A program made the position numbers and the translations under genes. Shown one piece after another: positions 9,203-20,629 of a stretch of DNA of 64,000 bases. Source of the DNA: Aquimonas sp. (lineage in GTDB: Bacteria; Pseudomonadota; Gammaproteobacteria; Xanthomonadales; Xanthomonadaceae); assembly GCA_022241605.1 (NCBI GenBank), contig JAKOMQ010000009.1, forward strand, positions 62,001 through 126,000. The letters run 5' to 3'. Position 1 is the stretch's first letter; the number at the start of each line of letters is the position of its first letter. The notes under the pieces were generated by a model that worked only from the letters and a program-made list of their open reading frames with translations, was not told where the DNA came from and searched no databases.

Positions 9203-9782
9203 CACCTGCTCCTTCAAGTTTTGCACGGACCTTGCGCCGCGCATGCATGAGCCGTGTCTTGACCGTCCCCGGCGGGACGTCAAGCGCGACGGCAATCTCC
9301 GCCACCCCCATGCCTTCGAGGTGAAACAACGCCAGCGCGGCGCGCTGGGCCGGCGGCAAAGCCCGCACGGCTGCCATGACGGTTTCCAGGTCGCTCGCGA
9401 ACTCCGCAGTGGTGTGGTCTGGAATCGCGGGTTCGTGCAGCAACCCGGCCTCCTCCGCCTCGAAGGGCTGGCGCGCCGAGCGGTTGAAGACCCGGTAGCA
9501 GCGACGCGAAACGATCCGACAGGCCCAGGCCGGAAACGCAGCGAAGTCATCCAGACCGCCTAGGCCGCGCAGGATCTCGACCCACGACTCCTGGACCATG
9601 TCGCGGGCGAGCTCGGCGTCGTCCAGCACCCGCCAGGCATGGCGCAGCAGGCGCGGCTGCCAGCGCGCAACCAGCCGCTGCAGCGCTGCGCGATCGCCTG
9701 TCGCTGCCGCTGCTACGAGGAACTCGTCGTAGATTCTTTGCTCGTCGCGCACCGGATTGAGCCCTTGCAGCACCGCATACAT
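9189..9782 (-). CDS. ECF-subfamily RNA polymerase sigma factor
   Basis: 197 residues. Region 2 is visible around WQPRLLRHAWRVLDDAELARDMVQESWVEILRGL and FPAWACRIVSRRCY. Region 4 shows ALPPAQRAALALFHLEGMGVAEIAVALDVPPGTVKTRLMHARRKVRAKL, with the helix-turn-helix near the C-terminus. No region 3 is present, as expected for ECF sigmas. ATG 9782 is preferred over the in-frame TTG two codons upstream (9788); neither has a strong ribosome-binding site. It is co-transcribed with the DUF6768 gene, which overlaps its last codons. Confidence 0.88.
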   Translation of the reverse strand: MYAVLQGLNPVRDEQRIYDEFLVAAAATGDRAALQRLVARWQPRLLRHAWRVLDDAELARDMVQESWVEILRGLGGLDDFAAFPAWACRIVSRRCYRVFNRSARQPFEAEEAGLLHEPAIPDHTTAEFASDLETVMAAVRALPPAQRAALALFHLEGMGVAEIAVALDVPPGTVKTRLMHARRKVRAKLEGAGDGQV

Positions 9783-9890
9783 TCTCAAGGTGCGGGCATT
9801 CGGGCGTTCGGTTCAATGCGGCCTCACGAACGAAGAGGCAGGCAGGTGCTCATGGACAACCGGGAAGCGTCCGCAGCCGAAGAACGCAGA

Positions 9891-9916
9891 AGGCCCGCAC
9901 ATCGCTGTGCGGGCCT
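9891..9916. repeat. Inverted repeat of the rho-terminator type
   Basis: Stem AGGCCCGCAC / GTGCGGGCCT with loop ATCGCT, which is AGCGAT on the minus strand, so it is the same element as at 6374 but inverted. On the minus strand it lies 25 nt after the stop of the phhA fragment. Only a poor T tract (CCTTCTGCGTTCTT) follows there, so its terminator strength is uncertain. Confidence 0.6.
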
Positions 9917-9940
9917 CGCGTTTGGATCAGGGCAACCGGC

Positions 9941-10180
9941 TCAGACGTCGCCGCCGCTCAGCCAGCCTTCGCCAGTGCCGCGGTTGATGACGCGATCGCT
10001 CGGCTGCACGCTGCCCGCCGGGAAGCTCTCCAGCGGCGCGAGCTCGGCGTAGATCGGCGCGAAGTCGGGGCGGGTGGCGTCGAACAGCTGCTCGAAGTCA
10101 TCGATGACGAAGTACGTTTTCTGGCAGGTGTCGATGCGGTAGCGCGTGCGCATGCTGTCGAAGCCCACGCGGCTGGGCGC
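9941..10180 (-). pseudogene. Second, truncated copy of the phhA 3' end
   Basis: About 240 nt that align with the 3' end of the intact phhA gene (13074-13322). The encoded end (MRTRYRIDTCQKTYFVIDD...GTGEGWLSGGDV) is almost the same. By hand I count about 30 mismatches and one 9-nt gap. Similarity begins at the shared stop codon and stops abruptly near 10180, at APSRVGFD. The catalytic domain with its iron ligands is absent, so no hydroxylase can be made. An ORF stays open upstream, but that part is not phhA-like. It could at most give a 70-80 residue relic starting at an internal ATG. It is in direct orientation with phhA, with the two beta-helix genes between. Confidence 0.88.
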
Positions 10181-10349
10181 GCAGCGGTGGGGTTCCTGTT
10201 CGACGGGGTGAACACCATCCGGACCCGTAAGGCGCTCTTCGGCGCCATGCAGCACCGACGTGCGCCTATGGGTCGGGAGGGCCAGAGCCCACGCGGGGCG
10301 ATCCGCGCGGGATTTTCGTTCTCGGCGGCCGGGAATGCGCCGGTCGGCG

Positions 10350-11603
10350 CTATTCCAGTTCCACCGCACCCATGTCGCACAAGCCGCCCTGCGGTCGCGG
10401 CACGCCGCGCTGGTCGGTGCCGGGGGCGCCGTCACAGTCGACCGCATCCCTCACGAGGTGATGGATCCTCTGCAGGGGAATCGCGGCAAGGTTGAAGCCG
10501 CCGGTCTCTTGCACACTAACGACCTCGTCCCGCCGCCCATTGGCGTCGGGGGGGATGTCATGGTTGCTGCCACCATCGACCAGCCATTCCGGATGCGCCC
10601 AGGCCTGGCTGCCCCCCGACGCTTCGATCAGGCTGCGGGAAACCAGGGTCGGCGCCTCGGCCATGCTGGGATAGCCGCAGACGCCCACGTGCAGCAGCGG
10701 AAAGCCGGGTGGTAATTCCCCAAAGCCATTAGAAGTGCGCCCGACGCTGATGATCGAGCGATCGATGCTGACGTCGCCCCAGCGGTTATAGACCTGGGTG
10801 CCACAGGGCGTGACGGGGAGGCCCAGTCTTCTGACGCTGCCGTTGCCGATGCTGACGAAATCCAGGCGGGCGGTGCCGTAGTAGTTGTAGAGGCTCGCCC
10901 CCCAGCCGTACATGCGGCTCGGGTTTTCAGCAGCGCTCTGTACCCCAAACACATGGGTCGAGTAGATGGTGCTGTTCGACATCTCGAGGACCCCGGCATT
11001 GAAGATGCCTCCACCGCCCCAGAAGGCTCTGCCGTTGACAGAGCTGCGCTCGATCTGGGCCAGGCCATAGTTGCAGAGCCCTCCGCCGAGGGAGGCCGTG
11101 CCGGAAAGCCTGCTGTCACTGATCCTGATCTGGCCGAGGTTGACCACGGCCCCGCCGCAGCTGTGTTCCGTCATGCGGTCAACAACGTGCCCTTGCACAC
11201 TGAGCGCGCGCAGGATGGTGATATTGCTGCTGCGCGGGCCTGTCGTGCGGATGGCAGCCGCCGCCAAGGGATTGGCTCCGACTCCGATGGACGCGCGCCC
11301 GCCGCCGTCGACGGTCACCGGCAGGCCGCTGCGGTCGCTGAAAACGAGCCCATGAAAGAGTTCGACGTGGGTGACATGCGGCGCGAACACGATGGTGTCG
11401 CCACCGCGGGCCAGCGCCACGGCGTCGCGCAGGCGACAGGCTTGGCCACTGCCGGGCAGGCAGTTCTGCGGCCAGACATCGACCGCGCCGAAGGCGGCAG
11501 GGTCACTGGCATCGTTGACCGTGATGGTGGCGGCGCCGACCTGCGCAGACAGCGCGAGCAAGGCCGTGATGAGCGCGCTGCGCCCGATGCGGCGGTTCTT
11601 CAT
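10350..11603 (-). CDS. Exported choice-of-anchor-Q/beta-helix-like protein 1
   Basis: 417 residues with a signal peptide (ALITALLALSAQVGAA, cleavage about residue 25). It continues with short repeats of the right-handed beta-helix type rich in Gly/Asn/Ser (GGAVVNLGQIRISDSRLSG, GGLCNYGLAQIERSSVNG, GGIFNAGVLEMSNSTIYS). It ends with DQRGVPRPQGGLCDMGAVELE, the terminal motif of choice-of-anchor-Q proteins. It is a paralogue of the next gene upstream, whose stop codon it overlaps by 4 nt (ATGA). Unlike that gene it lacks the LF.DGFE tail, so it may be truncated at the C-terminus. Likely location is outside the inner membrane; the ligand is unknown. Confidence 0.7.
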   Translation of the reverse strand: MKNRRIGRSALITALLALSAQVGAATITVNDASDPAAFGAVDVWPQNCLPGSGQACRLRDAVALARGGDTIVFAPHVTHVELFHGLVFSDRSGLPVTVDGGGRASIGVGANPLAAAAIRTTGPRSSNITILRALSVQGHVVDRMTEHSCGGAVVNLGQIRISDSRLSGTASLGGGLCNYGLAQIERSSVNGRAFWGGGGIFNAGVLEMSNSTIYSTHVFGVQSAAENPSRMYGWGASLYNYYGTARLDFVSIGNGSVRRLGLPVTPCGTQVYNRWGDVSIDRSIISVGRTSNGFGELPPGFPLLHVGVCGYPSMAEAPTLVSRSLIEASGGSQAWAHPEWLVDGGSNHDIPPDANGRRDEVVSVQETGGFNLAAIPLQRIHHLVRDAVDCDGAPGTDQRGVPRPQGGLCDMGAVELE

Positions 11604-12829
11604 GGCTGGTCTCCCGTGGCGGTCGCGGCGCCCGGTTCGAAGCCGTCCACGAACAGCTCGCCGGTGTATTCAAAGGCCCCCATGTCGCAGGCCGCCCCCT
11701 GCGGCCGACGCCGACCGCGCTGGTCGGTGGCGGGCGCACCCACGCAGGGCACGGCGTCGATCGCGAGGCTGTCCTGCGGCAGCGCCATCGTGGGCGTGGG
11801 GCCACCGTTGGCCGCCGGTTCCTCCAGCGGGGCTGGGGCATTGATGTTCCCGCCGCCGTCGTCCCAGTAGATCTCCATGGAATAAAGAAGGCCCGCACTG
11901 GAGCGGGGGAACAGGCTGTTCTCGACCCGCGTCGGTGCGATCGTGCAAGGGTAGCGGCCGACGCTCAAACCCATGACCTGGGACGCCTGCAGCACCGAGT
12001 TGCGAACACGAACATCGCCACAGTCGTTGAGGATCGCGTGGCCCACGTTGACGTTCTCAGTGTCCACGGCGCCGCGGTTGCGAGCCATGGTGACGAAATT
12101 GAAATCAGCGGTCCCGTAGTGGTTGTTCACCGCGCCCGCATGGCCGAACCTAAAACCCAATGGCGGGCCAAAGTTGGCGTCGAACGTGCTGTTGGTGACC
12201 TCCAGGGTTCCCGCATTCATGATCGCGCCAGCGCTGGCGATGGCGCTCCCACTGGTGAGCGTGCTATCGGCGATGCGAAGCTCCCCCATATTGCAGATCA
12301 GTCCGCCGTACCTCGCGAGTCCGCGGGTGAGCGTGATCCGCTCGAGCGTCAGGTTGCCCTGGTTCAGGATCGCGCCGCCGCAGTCGTGCACATAAGGGGC
12401 GGCGAGGGGAAGACCGTAGTCTGCCAGCCCGCCTTGAATGGTCAAGCCACGCAGCACCACGACATTGGTGTGCGGCCCCATCATGCGCAGCGTTGGATTG
12501 CCCGTGGGCGACGGGAACGTCACCCGGCCCTCGCCGTCCACCGTGACCGGCAGGCCACTGGTGTCCGCGAACTTCAGGGTGCGTCCGAGCGCGATCTCGG
12601 TGATGCCGGGCGCAAAGACGATGCGATCGCCACCGCGCGCGGCCGCCACCGCGTCGCGCATGCGGCAGGGCAGCGTACTGCCGGCGGCGCAGCGGGCCGG
12701 CTCGCCGACCCAAGGTGGCCCTTCGACATCGGCGCCGGAGTTGACGACGATCGTCGCCGCCGCCGAAGGCAGGGACACTAGCACGGCGAGTGCTGGGACA
12801 CAGGAATGCAGCAAATGTTGAGCCCACAT
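11600..12829 (-). CDS. Exported choice-of-anchor-Q/beta-helix-like protein 2
   Basis: 409 residues. The signal peptide (CVPALAVLVSLPSAAA) precedes a region with CRMRDAVAAARGGDRIVFAPG and TSGLPVTVDGEGRVTF, then beta-helix rungs (GGAILNQGNLTLERITLTRG, GAIMNAGTLEVTNSTFDANFG). It ends DQRGRRRPQGAACDMGAFEYTGELFVDGFEPG. The LFVDGFE end is a recurrent C-terminal motif in exported proteins of Lysobacterales; its role is unknown to me. ATG 12829 gives a proper signal peptide; the frame is open 11 codons further. With its paralogue it forms a two-gene operon flanked by the phhA repeats. It may be a pectate-lyase-fold adhesin or enzyme, but no catalytic residues are recognisable. Confidence 0.7.
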   Translation of the reverse strand: MWAQHLLHSCVPALAVLVSLPSAAATIVVNSGADVEGPPWVGEPARCAAGSTLPCRMRDAVAAARGGDRIVFAPGITEIALGRTLKFADTSGLPVTVDGEGRVTFPSPTGNPTLRMMGPHTNVVVLRGLTIQGGLADYGLPLAAPYVHDCGGAILNQGNLTLERITLTRGLARYGGLICNMGELRIADSTLTSGSAIASAGAIMNAGTLEVTNSTFDANFGPPLGFRFGHAGAVNNHYGTADFNFVTMARNRGAVDTENVNVGHAILNDCGDVRVRNSVLQASQVMGLSVGRYPCTIAPTRVENSLFPRSSAGLLYSMEIYWDDGGGNINAPAPLEEPAANGGPTPTMALPQDSLAIDAVPCVGAPATDQRGRRRPQGAACDMGAFEYTGELFVDGFEPGAATATGDQP

Positions 12830-13073
12830 CGGATTTGCCTGTTTGCGCGATGGCGTTGACAAGGATAGCGCTTTACGAAGCGCAGCTCCCTCATCGCCAC
12901 GAGCTCACGCGCTCATCGCTTGCCTCAGGTGTCGCGCGCTTGGCCCAGCCGGGGCTCAGGTCGCCCCCCGCCCCGCTCCACGCCTGCGCAGACGCGAGCG
13001 CAGGGGACATCGCCACACGAGCCGCTCGGCATCCACGGCCACCGACCCAAGGGCCAGCCGATGCAATGCGCGC

Positions 13074-13961
13074 TCAGACGTCGCCGCCGCTCAGCCAACC
13101 TTCGCCGGTGCCGCGCGTGATCACGCGGTCTGTCGTCTGCACGCTGCCGGCCGGAAAGCTATCCAGCATCTTCAGCTCGGCATAGATCGGCGCGAAGTCG
13201 GGGCGGGTGGCGTCGAACAGCTGCTCGAAGTCGTCGATGACGAAATAGGTCTTCTGGTAGGTATCGATGCGGTAGCGGGTGCGCATCACGCGCTTGATAT
13301 CGAAGCCGATGCGGTTGGGCGCGTCGCTCTTGATCGAGTATTTCGACTCGCCGGCCGAGCTGAGGATGCCGGCGCCGTAGATGCGCAGGCCCTGCGGCTC
13401 TTGGATCAGGCCGAACTCCACCGTGTACCAGTACAGGCGGGTCAGGTTGACCAGGGCCTCGGGGCCGATGCCGTGGGCGCGCACGCCGCCGCGGCCGTAG
13501 GCCTGCATGTAGTCGGCGAACACCGGGTTCATCAGCAGGGGCACATGGCCGAACAGATCGTGGAACAGGTCGGGCTCGGCGATGTAGTCGATCTGCTCGG
13601 GCTTGCGAATCCACCAGGTCACCGGGAAGCGCCGATTGGCGAGGTGATCGAAGAAATCAAGCTCGGGCAGCAGGCCCTCGACGCCGATGATCGTCCAGCC
13701 GGTGGTGCGCGCCAGTATGGCGTTGAGCTCATCGAAGCGGGGAATCCGGTCCTCGCCCATGCCCATCGCATCCTGCGCCTCAAGAAAGGCGCTGCAGGCC
13801 AGGCCCGGCAGCAGGTCGCGCTGGCGCCGGTAGAGCTGGCCCCAGACCGCGTGGTCGGTGTCGGTGTAGGTGTCCCAGGGCTGCTCGACCACGCCGGTGG
13901 CGTACAGCGGCACGTAGCCCTTGTCGGTCATCGCGTGCTCGACGCGCTGCGGTGTGTTCAT
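13074..13961 (-). CDS. phhA: Phenylalanine 4-monooxygenase (phenylalanine hydroxylase)
   Basis: 295-residue monomeric bacterial enzyme converting L-Phe to L-Tyr with tetrahydropterin and O2. The non-haem iron ligands are visible: His134 and His139 in FHDLFGHVPLL, and Glu182 in YWYTVEFG. Other family marks are ADYMQAYGRGG and GAGILSSAGESKYSIKS. ATG 13961 has an excellent GGAGGAG upstream; a longer open frame was ignored. It is divergent from an Lrp-type regulator at 14134, a common arrangement for control of aromatic amino-acid catabolism. The last 80 codons are duplicated at 9941-10180. No terminator is visible right after its stop. Confidence 0.95.
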   Translation of the reverse strand: MNTPQRVEHAMTDKGYVPLYATGVVEQPWDTYTDTDHAVWGQLYRRQRDLLPGLACSAFLEAQDAMGMGEDRIPRFDELNAILARTTGWTIIGVEGLLPELDFFDHLANRRFPVTWWIRKPEQIDYIAEPDLFHDLFGHVPLLMNPVFADYMQAYGRGGVRAHGIGPEALVNLTRLYWYTVEFGLIQEPQGLRIYGAGILSSAGESKYSIKSDAPNRIGFDIKRVMRTRYRIDTYQKTYFVIDDFEQLFDATRPDFAPIYAELKMLDSFPAGSVQTTDRVITRGTGEGWLSGGDV

Positions 13962-14133
13962 GGCGGCCCTCCTCCAGTTGCTGCGCCCAGCCCTGCACGC
14001 GGCCTCACGTGGGCCGCGCATCGTCTCTCCAGAGTACGACGCCATACGCGCAATGGGCTTGTTTTGTTGCGCCACGCATCCGCCTATGCGCAATATTCGT
14101 GCGATTTCAGGCCTTGAATCGAAGGAATCACGC

Positions 14134-14604
14134 ATGACCGAGCTGGACCGCACCGACCTGCGGCTGCTGGCCGCGCTGCAGGCCGAGGGCCGGATCGCCA
14201 ACACCGAGCTGGCCGAGCGCATCCGTCTTTCGCCCTCGGCCTGCCTGCGCCGGGTGCAAAGACTGGAGGCGGCCGGCGTGATCAGCGGCTACCGCGCGCA
14301 GCTTTCCGCGCCCGCGCTCGGGCTCGGGCTCTCCGCCTTCGTGCGCCTGCAGCTGCGCCACCACGAGGCCGAGGCGGTCAGCCGCTTCGGCGAAGACGTG
14401 CAGGGCTGGCCCGAGGTAGTGGCCTGCCATGAGCTGTCCGGCGACATGGACTACCTGCTGCAGGTGCAGGTGCGCGACCTGGAGCACTTCTCGCGTTTCC
14501 TGCTCGACACCCTGCTGGGCTCGGCAGCGGTGGCGGATGTCAACACCAGCTTCGTGCTGCGCACGGTCAAGGCCGATCGCCGGCTACCGATCGAGTCGGC
14601 TTGA
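14134..14604 (+). CDS. Lrp/AsnC-family transcriptional regulator
   Basis: 156 residues, normal for the family. An N-terminal winged helix-turn-helix (DRTDLRLLAALQAEGRIANTELAERIRLSPSACLRRVQRLEAAGVI) is followed by the RAM ligand-binding domain (LSAFVRLQL, VVACHELSGDMDYLLQVQVRDLEHF). ATG 14134 follows GAAGGAA. It is transcribed divergently from phhA with 172 nt between the starts, so the likely targets are phhA and itself, with phenylalanine or tyrosine as candidate effector. That target is inferred from gene order. Confidence 0.92.
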   Translation: MTELDRTDLRLLAALQAEGRIANTELAERIRLSPSACLRRVQRLEAAGVISGYRAQLSAPALGLGLSAFVRLQLRHHEAEAVSRFGEDVQGWPEVVACHELSGDMDYLLQVQVRDLEHFSRFLLDTLLGSAAVADVNTSFVLRTVKADRRLPIESA

Positions 14605-14618
14605 GGGCAGCGCGGCCG

Positions 14619-14870
14619 CTACGCGGTCGCGCGTTCGAGCTCGGTCAACCAGGCCAGGGCCTCGCCGGAATCAGCGCCGCACATCAGGGGTTCCGGCTTG
14701 AGCGCCACGCAGACCGCCGGCCGCTCGGGCTGGCCGAAGATCCGGCAGCGGTTGCCCGCATCGAGCTGCACGCAGCGCACACCCGCCGGCTTGCCCTGCG
14801 GCATGCCGGGGATGGGGCTCGAAATGCTCGGCGCGATGCAGCAGGCACCGCAGCCGGGGCGGCACTGCAT
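14619..14870 (-). CDS. YkgJ-type cysteine-cluster protein
   Basis: 83 residues containing the YkgJ cluster CRPGCGACC at the N-terminus, then RCVQL, NRCRIF, VC and MCG, suggesting a bound metal (zinc or Fe-S). The [20 protein letters not shown] stretch is typical for this small family, whose function is not established. Its ATG shares one base with the aroE stop (TGATG), so it is translationally coupled to aroE. It is convergent with the lrp-type gene, with 14 nt between stops. Confidence 0.82.
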   Translation of the reverse strand: MQCRPGCGACCIAPSISSPIPGMPQGKPAGVRCVQLDAGNRCRIFGQPERPAVCVALKPEPLMCGADSGEALAWLTELERATA

Positions 14871-15712
14871 CAGTCGCCCGTTTGCAGCAGCGGATCGGAG
14901 GCGCGCAGGGCCTCGTAGACCTCCTGGGTCTGCGGACGCACGCCGTGCCAGCGCAGGAAACTCTCAGCGGCCTGCTCGACCAGCATGCCCAGGCCGTCCA
15001 CGGCGTGATCGCAGCCGCCGGCGCGGGCCCAGGCCAAGAAACCAATCGCCACCTCGCCGTAGCTCAAGTCCACCGCCAGCGCGCGCGGCGCGAGCAGGCT
15101 GAAGGGCAGCTCCAGCTTGCCGCCGAGCCGGCCGGCCGAGGTGGAGTTGACGACCAGTTCGAAGCTGCCCTGATTGCCAAGGTCTTCCCAGTAGCGGGTC
15201 TTGACGCGGTCGGGCTCGCCGAGGATATCGGCCAGCGTGTCGGCGCGCTCCGGGGTTCGGTTGACGATCACCAGTTCGGCGATGCCGGCTTCCAGCAGGG
15301 CCGGAGCCACGCCGCGTGCAGCGCCGCCCGCACCCAGCATCAGGCAGCGGCGGCCGCGCAGGTCCAGGCGCTCGCGCTCGGTGAGGTCGCGCACCAGGCC
15401 GATGCCGTCGGTGTTGTCACCCAGCCAGGCATCGCCCTGGCGGATCAGGGTGTTCACCGCACCAGCGTGGAAGGCGTACTCGCTGACCTCCTTGCACAGG
15501 GCGTAGGCGGCCTCCTTGTGCGGCAGGGTGATGTTGGCGCCACGCCCACCGGCTGCCGCGAACGCCGCCATTGCGGTGGCGAAATCGGCCGGGCTGGCCT
15601 CGATCGCACGGTAGTCCATGTCGATCTTGCACTGCTTGGCGAATTCGCCGTGGATGTAGGGCGACAGCGAGTGCTGGATGGGCTGGCCGAACACGGCGAA
15701 GTGCTGGGTCAT
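14870..15712 (-). CDS. aroE: Shikimate dehydrogenase
   Basis: 280 residues. It catalyses NADPH reduction of 3-dehydroshikimate to shikimate, step four of the pathway to chorismate. Motifs: substrate site [13 protein letters not shown], catalytic Lys in [28 protein letters not shown], the NADP-binding GAGGAARGV and [11 protein letters not shown] 15712 has AAGGA upstream. It lies 53 nt after hemB on the same strand, and ykgJ follows with a 1-nt overlap. Confidence 0.95.
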   Translation of the reverse strand: MTQHFAVFGQPIQHSLSPYIHGEFAKQCKIDMDYRAIEASPADFATAMAAFAAAGGRGANITLPHKEAAYALCKEVSEYAFHAGAVNTLIRQGDAWLGDNTDGIGLVRDLTERERLDLRGRRCLMLGAGGAARGVAPALLEAGIAELVIVNRTPERADTLADILGEPDRVKTRYWEDLGNQGSFELVVNSTSAGRLGGKLELPFSLLAPRALAVDLSYGEVAIGFLAWARAGGCDHAVDGLGMLVEQAAESFLRWHGVRPQTQEVYEALRASDPLLQTGD

Positions 15713-15765
15713 GGCGGGGTCCTTGCCGGGGCGTGAAGGGGAGTAATCCCCGGACTGTAGCGGAA

Positions 15766-16902
<1,137 letters not shown>

Positions 16903-16934
16903 TCAGGGCCCACCTTTTTTGAGCGGGATATTTC

Positions 16935-17306
16935 ATGAAGGATCGCTACTGTCAGCCGCCTCAAGGCTTTCTTCGCTGCCTGCTGGACCCCGGCACGGTG
17001 TCGGTCGTGCTGCTTTTGGTCGGCCTGTCGCCACAGAGCAAACGCACGTATGAGTTCTCCCCCGAAGGCGGCCACGGCGTGTGGGAATTGCAGTTGGGCT
17101 TGATTTCGCCCCTGCTCACCCGGCGCGCTCGGGGTGAAGGCGAGCGGATCGAGGATATCGTCTGGCACACCGAGCACCTGGCGCTGCATCCGCTCTCGTT
17201 TTCCGCGCTGTGCGTCGCGCTTGGCCTGGGGTTCCTCGCGATCACCGCGGTCCGGACGCTGCGCCAGCGCCGCTGCTCAGATTCGCCTGACCTGCCCGCG
17301 CGCTGA
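16935..17306 (+). CDS. Small membrane protein of unknown function
   Basis: 123 residues, not recognised. There is a hydrophobic segment near the N-terminus (VSVVLLLVGL, about residues 22-31, short) and a clear transmembrane helix near the C-terminus (SALCVALGLGFLAITAVRTL, about residues 88-108). In between is a soluble loop containing a WELQLGLISPLL stretch. The frame starts with ATG 16935 and no strong ribosome-binding site. A hairpin follows 6 nt after the stop. Coding status is likely but not proven. Confidence 0.5.
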   Translation: MKDRYCQPPQGFLRCLLDPGTVSVVLLLVGLSPQSKRTYEFSPEGGHGVWELQLGLISPLLTRRARGEGERIEDIVWHTEHLALHPLSFSALCVALGLGFLAITAVRTLRQRRCSDSPDLPAR

Positions 17307-17312
17307 CGAAGA

Positions 17313-17339
17313 GGGCCGGGTGCACAAGGCACCCGGCCC
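17313..17339. terminator. Hairpin between convergent genes
   Basis: An 11-bp stem GGGCCGGGTGC / GCACCCGGCCC with loop ACAAG, lying between the stop at 17306 (plus) and the aceA stop at 17373 (minus). There is no clear T run on either side. It can serve as a shared bidirectional terminator. Confidence 0.5.
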
Positions 17340-17372
17340 CGCTTGGCCGCAAGCCGTGGATCAGGCCTCTGA

Positions 17373-18677
17373 TCAGGCCGCGTGTTGCTTGTCGCCACCC
17401 TGGAACTGCTCTTCCTCGGTGCTGCCCTTGAGCGCGGTGGTCGAGCTCTGGCCGCCCTGGATGGCCTGGGTGACGGTGTCGAAGTAGCCGGTGCCGACCT
17501 CGCGCTGGTGCTTGACGGCGGTGAAGCCGCGCTCGGCGGCAGCGAACTCGGCTTCCTGCAGCTCGACAAAGGCGCTCATCTGGTTGCGCGCGTAGCCGTA
17601 GGCCAGGTTGAACATCGAGTAGTTCAGGCTGTGGAAGCCGGCCAAGGTGATGAACTGGAACTTGTAGCCATAGGTCGCGATTTCCTTCTGGAACTTAGCG
17701 ATGGTGGCGTCGTCCAGGTTCTTCTTCCAATTGAAGCTGGGTGAGCAGTTGTAAGCCAGCATCTTGCCGGGGAACTTGGCGTGGATGGCCTCGGCGAACT
17801 TGCGCGCGAACTCCAGATCCGGCTTGCCGGTCTCGCACCAGACCAGGTCGGCGTAGGGCGCATAGGCGAGGCCGCGGCTGATCGCCTGGTCGAGGCCGTT
17901 GTTGGTCTTGTAGAAGCCTTCGACGGTACGCTCGCCGGTGCAGAAGGCGGTGTCATTGGCGTCGATGTCGGAGGTCAGCAGGTCGGCGGCCTCGGCATCG
18001 GTGCGGGCCACGATGAGCGTGGGCACGCCCATGATGTCGGCGGCCAGGCGCGCGGCATTCAACTTCTCTACCGCCTCGCGGGTCGGCACCAGCACCTTGC
18101 CACCCATGTGCCCGCACTTCTTGACCGAGGCCAGCTGGTCCTCGAAGTGCACGCCGGCGGCGCCGGCCTCGATCATCGCCTTCATCAGCTCGAAGGCGTT
18201 CAGTACGCCGCCGAAGCCGGCCTCGGCGTCAGCCACGATCGGCGCGAACCAGTCGATGTCGTCCTTGCCTTCGGCGTGGTGCAGCTGGTCTGCGCGGGCC
18301 AGGCAGTTGTTGATGCGCTTGACCACCTGCGGCACCGAGTTGGCCGGGTACAGGCTCTGGTCGGGGTACATCTCACCGGCGATGTTGGCATCGGCGGCGA
18401 CCTGCCAGCCCGACAGATAGATGGCCTGCAGACCGGCCTTGACCTGCTGCATGGCCTGGTTGCCGGTGAGCGCGCCCAGCGCATTGACGAAGGGCATCTC
18501 GTGCAGCTGGCGCCACAGGCGCTCGGCGCCGCGGCGTGCCAGCGAGTGCTCGATGTGCACAGTGCCGCGCAGGCGCACTACGTCGGCGGCGCTGTAGTTG
18601 CGGGTGATGCCCTTCCAGCGCGGATTGGTGTCCCAGTCGCGCTGCAGCTGTTCGGCGGTTGGCAGAGTGTGGCTCAT
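17373..18677 (-). CDS. aceA: Isocitrate lyase
   Basis: 434 residues. It cleaves isocitrate to succinate and glyoxylate in the glyoxylate shunt. The catalytic signature [13 protein letters not shown] is intact, together with [29 protein letters not shown] and [10 protein letters not shown]. The length is that of the bacterial enzyme. It lies 45 nt downstream of aceB on the same strand, so aceB-aceA form an operon, used for growth on acetate or fatty acids. Confidence 0.97.
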   Translation of the reverse strand: MSHTLPTAEQLQRDWDTNPRWKGITRNYSAADVVRLRGTVHIEHSLARRGAERLWRQLHEMPFVNALGALTGNQAMQQVKAGLQAIYLSGWQVAADANIAGEMYPDQSLYPANSVPQVVKRINNCLARADQLHHAEGKDDIDWFAPIVADAEAGFGGVLNAFELMKAMIEAGAAGVHFEDQLASVKKCGHMGGKVLVPTREAVEKLNAARLAADIMGVPTLIVARTDAEAADLLTSDIDANDTAFCTGERTVEGFYKTNNGLDQAISRGLAYAPYADLVWCETGKPDLEFARKFAEAIHAKFPGKMLAYNCSPSFNWKKNLDDATIAKFQKEIATYGYKFQFITLAGFHSLNYSMFNLAYGYARNQMSAFVELQEAEFAAAERGFTAVKHQREVGTGYFDTVTQAIQGGQSSTTALKGSTEEEQFQGGDKQHAA

Positions 18678-18722
18678 GGCGGTGTCCTTGTTGGATGTTC
18701 GCGGGGTCGAGGCGGTGTGGGA

Positions 18723-20330
<1,608 letters not shown>

Positions 20331-20629
20331 GGTCGACGGCTCCGGTGGGCGGGGCTCCTGACCTTAATGCCGCAGCGCAGCGTTTTAAAAGACAAATGTT
20401 TCAATGCTTTTCATCATCATTTTAAATACTTCATCTTCATAAGCCATGTTTCCAAGGTATTTCAGTGGCTTCGACATGTTCGCCCTACCCAAAACCGGAC
20501 CGTCCCCTGTGAATCACGTCACCACCGGCGACCTTTGAGGCCTGCCAGACAGCCCGTCGTCGATCGCGGCGCGAAACTTGCACGACGGAATCCAGCGCTC
20601 CGCAGAGGGCGCGCCCGTCGGAGAGGCCC
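20331..20629. promoter_or_regulatory. Divergent control region aceB / HD-GYP-like gene
   Basis: 299 nt without a gene. The stretch 20380-20470 is clearly AT-rich against the GC-rich background, with TTTTAAAA-like and TCATCATC runs. It is the natural place for aceBA promoter and regulator sites. On the minus strand a TAAAAT hexamer (about 20423) could be a -10 box, but I cannot pair it with a good -35. Confidence 0.4.
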
